From CAZTGZ01 sp964613385 (GTDB lineage: Bacteria > Bacteroidota > Bacteroidia > NS11-12g > UBA9320): a stretch of DNA of 64,000 bases. Positions within the stretch are counted from its first letter, which is position 1, and each line of letters begins with the position of its first letter. The notes beneath the pieces are model-generated. The model saw only the letters and a list, made by a program, of their open reading frames with translations. It made no database searches and was not told the origin of the DNA. The stretch is from assembly GCA_964613385.1 (NCBI GenBank), contig CAZTGZ010000002.1, forward strand, positions 1 to 64,000. The letters run 5' to 3'. A program made the translations under genes and the position numbers. Positions 26,497-36,025 of this stretch are shown in pieces.

Positions 26497-26701
26497 ATGA
26501 ATATCAGTCTTTTAAGGAGACCTATTTCATACAAATTTTAGAATAGCTGATTGAATATTGCCATCCATTCTCTCCCCAATGGATTGTTTTAAAAATTTTC
26601 TTCTTAAAAAAGCGTGACTTTCGACAGAAATTCAGTCTAAAAGGTCAGCAATGAAACTTCGGGCCAGACCCGATTCAATTTTTATAGATCACAATATTTA
26701 G

Positions 26702-27565
26702 ATGAGGCAGTTAAAAATCAGCAAACAGTTTACCAACAGGGAAAACAAATCATTAGACAAGTATTTAAACGAAATTAGCAAAGTAGCTATGATTGATGCG
26801 CAGGAAGAAGTAGAACTTGCGCGCAGAATCAGAGAGGGCGATCAGGCCGCTTTGGAAAGATTGGTGAATGCCAACTTGCGTTTCGTAGTGTCAGTTTCTA
26901 AACAATATCAAAATCAGGGACTTACCTTAGGAGATTTGATCAACGAAGGGAATCTGGGATTGATTAAAGCCGCCAAGAGATTCGATGAAACACGTGGTTT
27001 CAAATTCATTTCCTATGCCGTATGGTGGATTCGTCAAAGCATATTACAGGCATTGGCCGATCAAAGCAGGATTGTCCGTTTGCCATTGAATAAAGTTGGT
27101 TCGATAGGAAGAATTACTGCTACTGCTGCGAAACTAGAGCAGGAACACGAGCGTGAACCGACACCTGAAGAAATTGCAGAAGTGCTGGGAATAGCCACAT
27201 CAGAAGTTGAGAATGCATTTAAAACTTCAGGCCGTCATTTGAGTATTGATGCACCTTTAACCGAGGGAGAAGACAATACTTTACTTGGAGTATTGGACAA
27301 TAATGATGAACCGGATCCGGATAATATTCTGATCAATGAGTCGCTTCAAAAAGAAATCAACCGCGTTATCAGCACACTCTCTGAAAAGGAAAGAGATGTT
27401 TTGAGATATTATTACGGTTTGGATGGAGGACCTGCGCATACTTTGGAAGATATTTCTGAGAAAGTCGGGTTAACTCGTGAACGCGTGCGTCAAATCAAGG
27501 AAAAAGCCCTTCGTCGTTTGAGAAAATCCTCAAAAAGCAAAATTCTGAAGAGCTATTTGGGATAA
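26702..27565 (+). CDS. rpoD: Primary sigma factor RpoD/SigA, short Bacteroidota form
   Basis: The 287 residues lack the large region 1.1 and non-conserved insert of proteobacterial sigma70, as is normal for Bacteroidota. Region 1.2 is SLDKYLNEISKV. Region 2 includes ANLRFVVSVSKQYQNQGL, DLINEGNLGLIKAAKRFDE and FISYAVWWIRQSILQALA. Region 3 is PTPEEIAEVLG. Region 4 includes LSEKERDVLRYYYGLDGG and LTRERVRQIKEKALRRL. Its partner promoters are the TAnnTTTG elements seen across this window. No TAnnTTTG is evident before rpoD itself. Confidence 0.97.
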   Translation: MRQLKISKQFTNRENKSLDKYLNEISKVAMIDAQEEVELARRIREGDQAALERLVNANLRFVVSVSKQYQNQGLTLGDLINEGNLGLIKAAKRFDETRGFKFISYAVWWIRQSILQALADQSRIVRLPLNKVGSIGRITATAAKLEQEHEREPTPEEIAEVLGIATSEVENAFKTSGRHLSIDAPLTEGEDNTLLGVLDNNDEPDPDNILINESLQKEINRVISTLSEKERDVLRYYYGLDGGPAHTLEDISEKVGLTRERVRQIKEKALRRLRKSSKSKILKSYLG

Positions 27566-27568
27566 TCC

Positions 27569-28453
27569 TCAAAATTTCTGAAGCATATAAGGGTTCATCA
27601 TACCTGTGAGCCCCCCGCTGTGCAGAGCAACTATGCGCTCTCCTCTTTTGAAATACCCACTTTGGATCATTTCATTGAGTGCGAATAACATCTTTCCTGT
27701 ATATACGGGATCCGTGAGTATCCCGGTTGCGGAAGCGAACCGGCGGATAAAAGCTGTAAGTTCCGGCTCAACTTTGGCATAACCACCAAAATGAAATTCA
27801 GCGTGCAAATGGAATGTATCCGTTTGCGCCAAATGGGTTATTTTCTCTCTGATATTTCCTTCACCTTTAATGACTAAAATACCATGGACTTTGGTATGCA
27901 GGTTGCGGTTCGCGATAGCTTTTGCCCATCCGGCCAAGGTTGTTCCGGTACCTACGGCCATCATCACATGATCAGGAACCAAGGGCAACTCTGAAAATCC
28001 CTGCATCACACCCACCAGCGCTTCATTTCCCGCTCCGCCTTCCGGAATAATCAGGGTTTCATTTTCAATTCGCGCATCCTGATTGGATTCCCTTCGATAA
28101 GATTCTTTATCAAGTGATATGAGTTCCATCCCATAAATACGGCAAAGGCTCAATACAGGGTTGTTGAAATCTGCACTTGAGCCGCGTATGAAAGCTTTGC
28201 TTGCGATACCTGTCGCAGCCGATGCACATGCCGTTGCAAGCAAATGATTGCTGAATCCACCTCCATAAGTTAGTATTTTCCGAATTCCATGTTCCCCGGC
28301 TAAATCCATATAGCCCTTAAGTTTGCGCCATTTATTTCCGCTAATGACGGGATGAATGAGATCATCTCGTTTTAAAAAAACGGATACACCGGAATCAAAA
28401 AATCGACTGATATCGGTGAGCGGTGACGGTATGTTTAATTCAGGAATATTCAC
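27569..28453 (-). CDS. PLP-dependent ACC deaminase / D-cysteine desulfhydrase family enzyme
   Basis: The 294 residues are of tryptophan-synthase-beta fold. The PLP lysine is in HPVISGNKWRKLKGY near residue 45, the phosphate loop in GTGTTLAGWAKAI, and the substrate segment in LTYGGGFSNHLLATACA. D-cysteine desulfhydrase and 1-aminocyclopropane-1-carboxylate deaminase cannot be separated by eye. The start overlaps recX by 14 bp, making it the last gene of a DUF2007-recX-PLP enzyme operon; this clustering probably reflects coexpression rather than shared function. Confidence 0.85.
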   Translation of the reverse strand: MNIPELNIPSPLTDISRFFDSGVSVFLKRDDLIHPVISGNKWRKLKGYMDLAGEHGIRKILTYGGGFSNHLLATACASAATGIASKAFIRGSSADFNNPVLSLCRIYGMELISLDKESYRRESNQDARIENETLIIPEGGAGNEALVGVMQGFSELPLVPDHVMMAVGTGTTLAGWAKAIANRNLHTKVHGILVIKGEGNIREKITHLAQTDTFHLHAEFHFGGYAKVEPELTAFIRRFASATGILTDPVYTGKMLFALNEMIQSGYFKRGERIVALHSGGLTGMMNPYMLQKF

Positions 28454-28895
28454 ATGTGTTTAAAATTTCCCATACCAGATTTGGCTCATATCCTTTTCTA
28501 ATTACATAGGCTGCTGTTTTCTGGCGCTTCTTGAATAAGTTGTCTTCCCTGGATTTTTCATAATGCTTTTGGATCAGATTTTCCAGACTGCTTGTATAAT
28601 CCATCTCATCTAATATCTGCATGGCCTTTTGAATACAGTAATTGGAGATTTGTCTCGACTCCAATTCCCGAATAATTTTAAGCTTTCCCCATTTCTTATA
28701 TTTGAATTTTCCGCGGCAAAACAATTCCGTGAATCGCATTTCATTGAGAAAGCCTTCTTCTATCATTGCCGAAATCAGGCTTTGAGTTTCCTGATGGTTC
28801 AGCCCCCACTCTTTCGATTTTTTCATCAAATCGGCATGACAGCGCTCCTGATAAGCACAAAATTTTCTTGCTTTATCAAGAATATCTTTCAGCAT
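28440..28895 (-). CDS. recX: Regulatory protein RecX
   Basis: The start is ATG 28895 (151 residues), overlapping the DUF2007 stop by 7 bp (ATGCTGA). RecX three-helix repeats are visible: ARKFCAYQERCHADLMKKS, then ISAMIEEGFLNEMRFTELFC and KYKKWGKLKIIRELESRQIS. RecX binds RecA filaments and restrains recombination. recA is not nearby. Confidence 0.88.
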   Translation of the reverse strand: MLKDILDKARKFCAYQERCHADLMKKSKEWGLNHQETQSLISAMIEEGFLNEMRFTELFCRGKFKYKKWGKLKIIRELESRQISNYCIQKAMQILDEMDYTSSLENLIQKHYEKSREDNLFKKRQKTAAYVIRKGYEPNLVWEILNTCEYS

Positions 28896-29098
28896 ACGCC
28901 TGAATTTTCGAGCATTTGCCTGGCTTCTACCGCTAAAAAATCTGGCACTTGAAGCTTGATGGATTGATAATACCAACTCCCCATATTTTTATCCTTAAGA
29001 AAAGAAATAATTCCTGCAGATTCGAGCAATGATGAAGCCATTTCAGCTTCGACCAGGGATCTGTATTCCGCTATGGTAACAAGGGTAAAGTCTGACAT
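28889..29098 (-). CDS. DUF2007 small protein
   Basis: The 69 residues from ATG 29098 show the DUF2007 pattern: FTLVTIAEYRSLVEAEMASS, then LLESAGIISFLKDKN and a C-terminal KLQVPDFLAVEARQML segment. The fold resembles signal-transducing P-II-like small domains; the role is unknown. It is the first gene of the recX operon. Confidence 0.8.
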   Translation of the reverse strand: MSDFTLVTIAEYRSLVEAEMASSLLESAGIISFLKDKNMGSWYYQSIKLQVPDFLAVEARQMLENSGVC

Positions 29099-29153
29099 TT
29101 GCACAATTTAATAATTTGATTTGGTAGCGGAAAAAGTGATTGAATAAATTCAT

Positions 29154-29161
29154 TAGGTTTG
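29154..29161 (+). promoter_or_regulatory. Promoter of murF-alr, nearly abutting the start codon
   Basis: TAGGTTTG (TAnnTTTG) ends 5 nt before ATG 29167. It decides the start: the upstream in-frame ATG at 29140 would lie before the promoter. Confidence 0.6.
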
Positions 29162-29166
29162 TCGAT

Positions 29167-31635
29167 ATGTATTCGGTCAGGTTGTTGGCTAAAATTGTGA
29201 AAGCAACTATTCATGGCAGTTTGCACGAAGAAGTGCAAATCAGTGAATTTTGTATAGACAGCAGAAGAATCTTTCTTCCGAAGGAAACTCTTTTTATTGC
29301 TTTGGTAGGTTCTCATGCTGATGGCCATATCTATATACCTGAAGCTTATAAAAGAGGCGTTCGGGTCTTTTTAGCCTCTGATCTCTCTTATGCCCCGGCG
29401 GATGATGCTGTTCTCATTGTTGTAAAAGATCCCCTGAAAGCATTGCAAAAAATTGCCACTTATCATTTGCAGAAGCTGCATATGCCGGTGGTTTCCATTA
29501 CAGGAAGCAATGGAAAAACTATCATCAAAGAGTGGTTGTATCAATTGTTGCGCAGTCACTTGAATGTGGTGAGAAACCCAAAAAGTTTCAATTCTCAAAT
29601 TGGCGTTCCTCTTTCTGTAATGTTGGCCACGAACAAGCACAATCTTGGCATTTTCGAAGCGGGCATATCCCGTAAGGGTGAAATGAAGTCGCTGGAACAA
29701 ATTCTGAAGCCTACCTACGGTATATTCAGCAATATTGGCGATGCCCATGCCGCAGGATTTAAGGACAACCGCGAAAAAATCCGAGAGAAACTCACCCTAT
29801 TCGAGCACAGCAGATTTCTGGTATATTGCAGAGATCATGCATTGATTCATAAGGAAATACTGGCCTGGTCAACCGGTAAAAATGTCAGGCTCATCAGTTG
29901 GTCATTAAAAGAAGAAGCTGACCTGACAGTAACACTTATAGAAGATGGCCGGAAAGGGAAAAGGGTGAATGCTTTGTATAAAGGGGCAGCTCTTCAGATT
30001 TATTTGCCTTTCAGAGATCGCGCTTCCATCGAAAATGCATTGCACGCCTGTACCCTGGGTTTGGCTATGGGTGTTCCTGATTCCGTTATCATAAAACAAG
30101 CGGAGTATTTGCAACCTGTAGAAATGCGCTTGTTTCAAACAGAAGGATTGAAATTCACTCAAATTATCCATGACTACTACAACAACGATTTGGTTTCACT
30201 CGAAACCGGACTTGATTTTTTGGAGCGGCAACAGATTTATCCTAAGAAAACACTCATACTATCTGATTTAGAAGATATTGACATACCTCCGGCTAAATTG
30301 TACAGAAGTGTAAACAGGTTGCTTATTTCCAAAAAAGTGGATCGATTAATCGGAATTGGACCCGATTTGTACTCGATGGCTTTTGTTTTTAAATGTCAGG
30401 ACAAGGTGTTTTATAAAGATATGCCTGAATTCCTGTCCCATTTCAGTCGCATTTCCTTTGAACGGGAAAGCATATTAATAAAAGGCGCCCGTTCATATCG
30501 CTTCGAGCAGATTGGCAGGAGATTACAAAAGCAGGTGCATGAAACCCGTTTTGAAATCAATCTCAGCTCGTTGGAGGCAAATCTTCGGTATTTTAGAAGC
30601 CGGATATCAAAAAAGACGCGTATCATGGCGATGGTGAAGGCTTATTCATATGGAAGTGGAAGCCATGAAGTTGCCCGATTACTTGCTTATAAGAACGTCG
30701 ATTATCTGGCTGTGGCATACGCCGATGAAGGCATCCACCTTAGAAAGCATGGAATTCAGACCCCTATAATGGTATTGAATGCCAATGAGCAGGATTTTTC
30801 TATGCTGGAAGAAAACTCACTCGAACCTGTGGTGTATAGTTTGTCTTATCTGCAGAGTTTATGTTCTGCCATAGCTTCCGGTCAAATTGGTCAAATGGCC
30901 ATCCATCTCGAATTTGACACAGGAATGCATCGCCTTGGATTTAACCCAACTGAGGTTGAAAAAGTAATTCAGATGTGCCATTCAGAGTCGGGAATCATGG
31001 TGAAATCCGTATTTTCACATTTGGTTGCCAGTGAAAGTCCTGATTTAAAAGAGGTGACTCAAATGCAATTAAAAATTTTTCAAGGGCTTTGCGATAGAAT
31101 ACAAAAAGGAATTGGGAAACCCATTTTGCGGCATATTGCTAATACGGGAGGCTGCCTTTATCACCCGGAGAGTGAACTGGATATGGTGAGAATCGGAATC
31201 GGCTTGTATGGAATCGAGCCAAATGCCAGTGAACACAAAGGTTTAGAGGTGGTCGGTAAATTGATCAGTTATATTTCGCAGATCAGAGAAGTTAAGGCAT
31301 GGGATGGAATTGGATACGGCTGGCACGATAAGTCGGACCATACCCGAAAAATTGCTGTAATCGCCATCGGATATGCAGATGGCATAGACAGAAAATGGGG
31401 AAGGAAAAAGGGATATGTCAGTATACATGGCCAACGGGCACCCATAGTTGGCAATGTATGTATGGATATGACCATGGTTGATGTGAGTGAAATTGACTGC
31501 AATGAGGGGGATGAAGTAACCCTTATTGGGGAGGATCCTACAATAGAGATGGTTTCGAATTGGTCAGAAACCATTCCTTATGAAGTATTAACGGGAATTT
31601 CGACCAGAGTGAGAAGGGTGTTTATTCAGGAATAA
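29167..31635 (+). CDS. murF-alr: Bifunctional MurF ligase / alanine racemase fusion
   Basis: The 822 residues form a fusion typical of Bacteroidota. The N-terminal MurF half has DSRRIFLPKETLFIAL, the ATP-binding VSITGSNGKT and HDYYNNDLVSLETGL; it adds D-Ala-D-Ala to the UDP-MurNAc tripeptide. The alanine racemase half starts near residue 457 (FEINLSSLEANLRYF) with the PLP lysine in AMVKAYSYGSG, and GNVCMDMTMVDVS and IGYADGIDRKWG near the end. It makes D-alanine for the same pathway. The MurF P-loop reads GNGKTIIKEW rather than the usual GKTTTK. Confidence 0.95.
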   Translation: MYSVRLLAKIVKATIHGSLHEEVQISEFCIDSRRIFLPKETLFIALVGSHADGHIYIPEAYKRGVRVFLASDLSYAPADDAVLIVVKDPLKALQKIATYHLQKLHMPVVSITGSNGKTIIKEWLYQLLRSHLNVVRNPKSFNSQIGVPLSVMLATNKHNLGIFEAGISRKGEMKSLEQILKPTYGIFSNIGDAHAAGFKDNREKIREKLTLFEHSRFLVYCRDHALIHKEILAWSTGKNVRLISWSLKEEADLTVTLIEDGRKGKRVNALYKGAALQIYLPFRDRASIENALHACTLGLAMGVPDSVIIKQAEYLQPVEMRLFQTEGLKFTQIIHDYYNNDLVSLETGLDFLERQQIYPKKTLILSDLEDIDIPPAKLYRSVNRLLISKKVDRLIGIGPDLYSMAFVFKCQDKVFYKDMPEFLSHFSRISFERESILIKGARSYRFEQIGRRLQKQVHETRFEINLSSLEANLRYFRSRISKKTRIMAMVKAYSYGSGSHEVARLLAYKNVDYLAVAYADEGIHLRKHGIQTPIMVLNANEQDFSMLEENSLEPVVYSLSYLQSLCSAIASGQIGQMAIHLEFDTGMHRLGFNPTEVEKVIQMCHSESGIMVKSVFSHLVASESPDLKEVTQMQLKIFQGLCDRIQKGIGKPILRHIANTGGCLYHPESELDMVRIGIGLYGIEPNASEHKGLEVVGKLISYISQIREVKAWDGIGYGWHDKSDHTRKIAVIAIGYADGIDRKWGRKKGYVSIHGQRAPIVGNVCMDMTMVDVSEIDCNEGDEVTLIGEDPTIEMVSNWSETIPYEVLTGISTRVRRVFIQE

Positions 31636-31748
31636 GACCGTAAAACGGACAAATGTGCATAACATTTATATCAATATTCTCAAATGAGGCCTGAATTATC
31701 CGGCTTTTTATATTTTTGTGACACTTTTAACTTTTAAAATTTACTAAA

Positions 31749-31946
31749 ATGAAAAAAATCATCCTGATTCTGGGCGGATTTGCCCTTATGGCTGTAGTTG
31801 CTTGCAACAAGCCAGCTGAGACTACCGAAGATGCTGCAACTGAAGAAGCTGCTCCTGCTGAAGAAGCTGCTCCTGCTGAAGAAGCTGCTCCTGCTGCTGA
31901 AGAAGCCGCTCCTGCTGCTGAAGAAGCTGCTCCTGCTGCTGAATAA
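31749..31946 (+). CDS. Small lipoprotein with Ala/Pro/Glu tandem repeats
   Basis: The 65 residues begin with a lipoprotein signal peptide (MKKIILILGGFALMAVVAC, Cys19 as the lipid site). The mature part is almost only EEAAPAEEAAPA-type repeats. This is an acidic, disordered, Pro-Ala-rich tether with no fold; the role is unknown. It is a single gene between murF-alr and a bidirectional terminator. Confidence 0.8.
   Translation: MKKIILILGGFALMAVVACNKPAETTEDAATEEAAPAEEAAPAEEAAPAAEEAAPAAEEAAPAAE
31848..31940 (+). repeat. In-frame 18/21-bp tandem repeat inside the lipoprotein gene
   Basis: Units GCTGCTCCTGCTGAAGAA (18 bp) and a 21-bp version with an extra GCT codon repeat about five times. The near-identity of the units indicates slippage, so repeat number is likely to vary between strains. 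Confidence 0.8.
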
Positions 31947-31962
31947 TTTCAGAAAAGGAACA

Positions 31963-31997
31963 AAAAAAAGGCTGTCTTTAGGACGGCCTTTTTTTTT
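31963..31997. terminator. Bidirectional intrinsic terminator between the lipoprotein gene and thyA
   Basis: Arms GGCTGTC (31970-31976) and GACGGCC (31982-31988), with one G-U pair, are flanked by an A-run on the left and a T-run on the right. It serves the lipoprotein gene (+) and overlaps the thyA stop (-). Confidence 0.85.
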
Positions 31998-32798
31998 ATA
32001 CGGAAACCTCTGCTTTAATAGCGGGATGAGGGAAATAATCTATCAACTCGAAATCCTCATATTTGTAATCAAACACAGATTGAACTTCCGGATTGATTTT
32101 CATTTTTGGGTATGGCCTGGGTTCTCTGCTCAGTTGAAGATTAACCTGGTCCAGGTGATTTAGATATATATGTGCATCGCCAAAAGTATGTACATATTCA
32201 CCGGCCTCCAAACCACAAACCTTTGCCAACATCATGGTTAAAAGTGCATAAGAAGCAATATTAAATGGAACCCCTAAAAACATNNNNNNNNNNCACTTCG
32301 CTGATACAATTGACAGCTCAATTTTCCTTCAGCTCCATAAAACTGAAAAAGACAATGGCATGGCATCAATGCCATCTTATCCAAATCACCAACATTCCAT
32401 GCATTCACCAATATCCTCCGACTATCCGGATTGTTGGTAATCAGTTTAACAACTTCCGAAATCTGGTCATGTAATTTTCCGTCAGAGCTTTCCCAGCTTC
32501 TCCATTGTTTTCCATATACCGGACCAAGATTCCCTTGCTCATCTGCCCACTCATCCCATATATGAACATTATTTTCTAAAAGATAAGCGATATTGGTTTC
32601 TCCTTTCAAAAACCAGAGCAATTCGTGTATGATGCTTTTCAGGTGTACTTTCTTGGTCGTAATGAGCGGAAATCCATTTTGTAAATCAAATCGAAGTTGC
32701 CCACCAAAAACACTCAGTGTGCCTGTTCCTGTCCGGTCGGTCTTTTTAACCCCATTTTCCAGCACATATTTTAAGAATGATTCATACTGATCGAACAT
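31996..32798 (-). CDS. thyA: Thymidylate synthase, interrupted by an assembly gap
   Basis: The N-terminal 168 residues (32798-32294) and C-terminal 95 residues (32283-31996) lie on either side of ten Ns. Visible motifs include DRTGTGTLSVFGG, LWFLKGETNI, the active-site cysteine in LMPCHCLFQFY, SCQLYQRS, then after the gap FLGVPFNIASYALL and LQLSREPRPYP. It methylates dUMP to dTMP using methylene-tetrahydrofolate. The two halves are in different frames only because of the ten placeholder Ns; the family sequence QRS-A-D-M-F-L-G fits if five bases are missing. The gene is therefore probably intact, about 265 residues, not a pseudogene. Confidence 0.93.
32284..32293. other. Assembly gap (10 N) inside thyA
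   Basis: Ten placeholder bases. One base (G on the minus strand) of the next codon precedes the gap and ATG follows it. Frame and family conservation predict five real bases here, completing Ala and Asp codons. Confidence 0.9.
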
Positions 32799-32904
32799 AT
32801 TTCAAAGTTCAACTCTGTTCGTTTAAAAACCTTAAAACAGGTGTTGAAATTTTCAACAACTGAGAAGCAAAGCGGGTGATTATTTGAATATCGGTAAAGG
32901 CTGC

Positions 32905-32912
32905 TATTTTTG
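32905..32912 (+). promoter_or_regulatory. Promoter of the pyruvate dehydrogenase E2 gene
   Basis: TATTTTTG (TAnnTTTG) lies 22 nt before ATG 32935. A TTTG at 32883-32886, 18 nt upstream, is close to the -33 spacing. Confidence 0.6.
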
Positions 32913-32934
32913 CGGGCTCAATACTTGTATCTGT

Positions 32935-34134
32935 ATGGCAAAAATCATCCGACTTCCGAAAATGAGCGATACTATGACCGAAGGTGTCATTGTAAGTTGG
33001 CTTATTAAACCGGGAGATACTGTAAAATCCGGCGATATGATTGCGGAAGTTGAAACTGACAAGGCAACCATGGAGCTTGAAAATTTCGAGAAAGGAACCA
33101 TACTTCATCTGGCTGTAAAAGAAGGAGAAGCCATCGCTGTTGACGCTATCATCGCGATTGTTGGAAACCCCGGGGAAGATTTCAGCGCTTTGCTTACTGA
33201 CGCTCCGGCACCGGCCAAAGTTGAAGAAAGCAAAAGTCCTGAGGAGCAAGTGGCGCCTAAAGTACAAGAAGCTGAAAAACAGGAATTTATTTCGGAAGAC
33301 ACACGCCTGAAAGCATCTCCTTTGGCAAAAAAACTGGCTGCGGAGAAGGGCATCAACCTATCGGCTATGCAAGGAAGTGGCGATGGAGGCAGAATTGTGC
33401 GAAGAGATGTGGAACAATATCAGATCCCGTCGCATGCTGCAGCAAGCGGAACTGAAGGCTTTACCGATGTACCTGTTTCTCAGATGAGAAAAACCATTGC
33501 CCGTCGCTTAGGAGAAAGTAAATTCAGCGCTCCTCATTTCTATTTAACCATGGAAATACGGATGGACAAAGCTGTTGAAGCCCGAACTGCCATCAATGAA
33601 TTCAGTTCGGTAAAAATTTCGATGAACGACCTCATTGTAAAGGCAGCTGCCATCGCGCTGAACCGCCATCCAAAAGTGAATAGCAGTTGGTTGGGTGATA
33701 AAATTCGCACCTATCATCATGTGCATATTGGAGTAGCCATGGCCGTTGAAGAAGGATTACTGGTTCCGGTTGTTAAACATGCCGACCTGAAAAATCTGGG
33801 CACCATTAGTACAGAAGTGAAAGATTTTTCTGCCAGGGCCAAAGAAAAAAGATTACAACCGGCAGATTGGGAAGGCAACACCTTCACCATTTCCAATTTA
33901 GGCATGTTTGGGATAGATAGCTTTACTGCTATCATCAATCCTCCGGATGCTTGTATTTTGGCTGTGGGCGCGGTGAAAGACTCTGTGATCGTTGAAAATG
34001 GCGAATTAAAGGCAGGTAAAATAATGAAGGTTACATTGAGTTGCGATCATAGAGTTGTTGATGGAGTGGTTGGTTCTGAATTTCTTCAAACATTAAAAAC
34101 CCTTCTGGAAGAACCGGTTAAACTTTTGGCTTGA
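32935..34134 (+). CDS. pdhC: 2-oxo acid dehydrogenase E2 (dihydrolipoyllysine acetyltransferase)
   Basis: The start is ATG 32935 (399 residues), placed after the promoter. The N-terminal lipoyl domain has the lipoylation motif EVETDKATMELENF. After an acidic linker, a peripheral-subunit-binding domain follows (ASPLAKKLAAEKGINLSAMQ, GRIVRRDVEQY). The C-terminal acyltransferase has the catalytic DHRVVDGVVG. The pyruvate enzyme is the likely assignment from the lipoyl motif and overall length; the E1 and E3 genes are not adjacent, so a branched-chain or oxoglutarate E2 is not fully excluded. Confidence 0.9.
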   Translation: MAKIIRLPKMSDTMTEGVIVSWLIKPGDTVKSGDMIAEVETDKATMELENFEKGTILHLAVKEGEAIAVDAIIAIVGNPGEDFSALLTDAPAPAKVEESKSPEEQVAPKVQEAEKQEFISEDTRLKASPLAKKLAAEKGINLSAMQGSGDGGRIVRRDVEQYQIPSHAAASGTEGFTDVPVSQMRKTIARRLGESKFSAPHFYLTMEIRMDKAVEARTAINEFSSVKISMNDLIVKAAAIALNRHPKVNSSWLGDKIRTYHHVHIGVAMAVEEGLLVPVVKHADLKNLGTISTEVKDFSARAKEKRLQPADWEGNTFTISNLGMFGIDSFTAIINPPDACILAVGAVKDSVIVENGELKAGKIMKVTLSCDHRVVDGVVGSEFLQTLKTLLEEPVKLLA

Positions 34135-34289
34135 AAATTTGATTTTCAAAAAAATAGATTTAACATTGCATCGCTTTTGATGTGAGCGGCTTATTAAGTG
34201 TTCTACACTAAAAAAACCACCACCTAAACAATCCAAATAATTTTTATTGATTTCATTCCTTTAGGAAAAAACTAAGCACTAGCTGTTAT

Positions 34290-36020
34290 ATGTATGACAT
34301 TCTTACTTTGAACGAATTAGGCGTTCAGGAACTGCGGGAAGTAGCAGAAGCGTTTCAGGTAGACGTAAAAAAACTCAAGAAACAAGACATTATTTATCAG
34401 ATCCTCGAAAAGCAGGCAACCATGCCGGGCGTTTACGAAGAAATTCGCAATCGTCAACAAGGTGAAAACCCCAGAAAACGAGGTCCCAAGAAAATAAAAA
34501 AAGAAGAAGCGCCGACAGAAACTAAAGAAGTTTCCGGAGCCGAAACCACCGAGAAAACACCCAGAAACGAGACACGTAAGCGTAAAGCCCGCGATAATAA
34601 GCCCGTGGAACAACCTGAAACCGGGACGGATGCCACCGTGACGGAAGAAAAGAAAGACGAAAAGCCCGTTGAAAAACGCAAAATTCAGATTAAACTGGCT
34701 TCAGAGCGCAAGGAAACGGAAGCTCCAAAGGCAGAAGAAGTTGCGGAACCTGTAGTTACAGAAACATCTGAAGTACAGGAAGCCCCGGAAGCAGAAAATC
34801 AGATACAAAAAGTTGATCCTGAAAGAGAAGCCCAACGCCAACGTGAGCGAGAAGAGAGAAATCAGCGCCGTGAAGTTGCCGATGCTCTGATGAACTATCT
34901 GGAATTGGAGGGTGTCGTTTCAACACAAGGCGTTCTGGAAATTATCCAGGATGGATATGGATTTTTGCGCAGTGCCGATTACAACTATCAGGCTTCACCG
35001 GATGATGTTTATGTTGCACCGGGTCAGATAAAGAGTTACGGACTCAAAACCGGAGATACGGTTATGGGTACCATTCGTCCGCCGAAAGAAGGAGAAAAGT
35101 ATTTTGCCCTGATACAGGCGATGAAAATCAATGGTAAAAACATTGAAATGCTCAGAGACCGTGTCTCTTTCGAACACCTTACTCCCCTGTTTCCGGACGA
35201 GAAATTCAATTTGGTTTATAAAGAGAACAACTACAGCACCCGGATCATTGACCTGATTACCCCGATTGGTAAAGGTCAGCGCGGTTTGATTGTGGCCCAG
35301 CCGAAAACCGGTAAAACCAATTTACTTAAGGATATTGCCAACGCCATCAGCGCCAATCATCCTGAAGTTTACATGATCATTCTTTTGATAGATGAAAGAC
35401 CTGAAGAGGTAACCGATATGGCGCGCAGTGTGCGGGCAGAGGTTGTGGCATCTACTTTTGATGAGCCGGCCGACAAGCACGTGAAGCTCGCCAATATTGT
35501 GCTGGAAAAAGCCAAACGACTTACCGAAAGCGGTCACGATGTGGTGATTTTACTTGATTCCATTACCCGTTTGGCCCGTGCTTACAACACTGTGCAACCT
35601 GCATCAGGTAAGATACTTTCCGGCGGTGTGGATGCCAACGCATTGCACAAACCCAAAAGATTCTTTGGAGCGGCAAGGAATATTGAAAATGGTGGATCTT
35701 TAACCATTATCGCTACCGCCCTAACCGAAACCGGTTCCAAAATGGATGAGGTAATATTTGAGGAATTCAAAGGAACGGGTAATATGGAATTGCAACTCGA
35801 CCGAAAATTGAGCAACAAACGTATTTTCCCTGCCATTGACATCGTTGCGAGCAGTACCCGACGCGAAGATTTGCTGTTGGATAAGAATACCCTGCAAAAA
35901 ATGTGGGTATTGCGCAATCACCTGGCCGATATGAATCCCGAAGAAGCCATGAATACCATGCTTAAATACATGCAGGGAACCCGCGACAATCAGGAGTTTC
36001 TGGTAAGTATGAACGGATAG
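34290..36020 (+). CDS. rho: Transcription termination factor Rho with Bacteroidota N-terminal extension
   Basis: The 576 residues begin with the Rho N-terminal helical domain (LNELGVQELREVAEAFQVDV). A highly charged, disordered insert covers about 55-200 (Lys/Glu/Pro/Thr-rich), typical of Bacteroidota Rho. The RNA-binding cold-shock-like domain includes GYGFLRSADYNYQASPDDVY. The ATPase has P-loop AQPKTGKTNLL, IDERPEEVTDM and the Q/R-loop region ILSGGVDANALHKPKR. It is an RNA-dependent hexameric helicase that ends transcription. Confidence 0.96.
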   Translation: MYDILTLNELGVQELREVAEAFQVDVKKLKKQDIIYQILEKQATMPGVYEEIRNRQQGENPRKRGPKKIKKEEAPTETKEVSGAETTEKTPRNETRKRKARDNKPVEQPETGTDATVTEEKKDEKPVEKRKIQIKLASERKETEAPKAEEVAEPVVTETSEVQEAPEAENQIQKVDPEREAQRQREREERNQRREVADALMNYLELEGVVSTQGVLEIIQDGYGFLRSADYNYQASPDDVYVAPGQIKSYGLKTGDTVMGTIRPPKEGEKYFALIQAMKINGKNIEMLRDRVSFEHLTPLFPDEKFNLVYKENNYSTRIIDLITPIGKGQRGLIVAQPKTGKTNLLKDIANAISANHPEVYMIILLIDERPEEVTDMARSVRAEVVASTFDEPADKHVKLANIVLEKAKRLTESGHDVVILLDSITRLARAYNTVQPASGKILSGGVDANALHKPKRFFGAARNIENGGSLTIIATALTETGSKMDEVIFEEFKGTGNMELQLDRKLSNKRIFPAIDIVASSTRREDLLLDKNTLQKMWVLRNHLADMNPEEAMNTMLKYMQGTRDNQEFLVSMNG

Positions 36021-36025
36021 GAAAC

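Noticed and set aside
31996..32798. thyA as frameshifted pseudogene
   Set aside because: The frame break is caused by ten placeholder Ns; conserved residues on both sides fit a five-base gap.
34131..34149. Inverted repeat at the end of the E2 gene as a terminator
   Set aside because: The AT-only hairpin is followed by an A-run on the plus strand, the wrong polarity for an intrinsic terminator.
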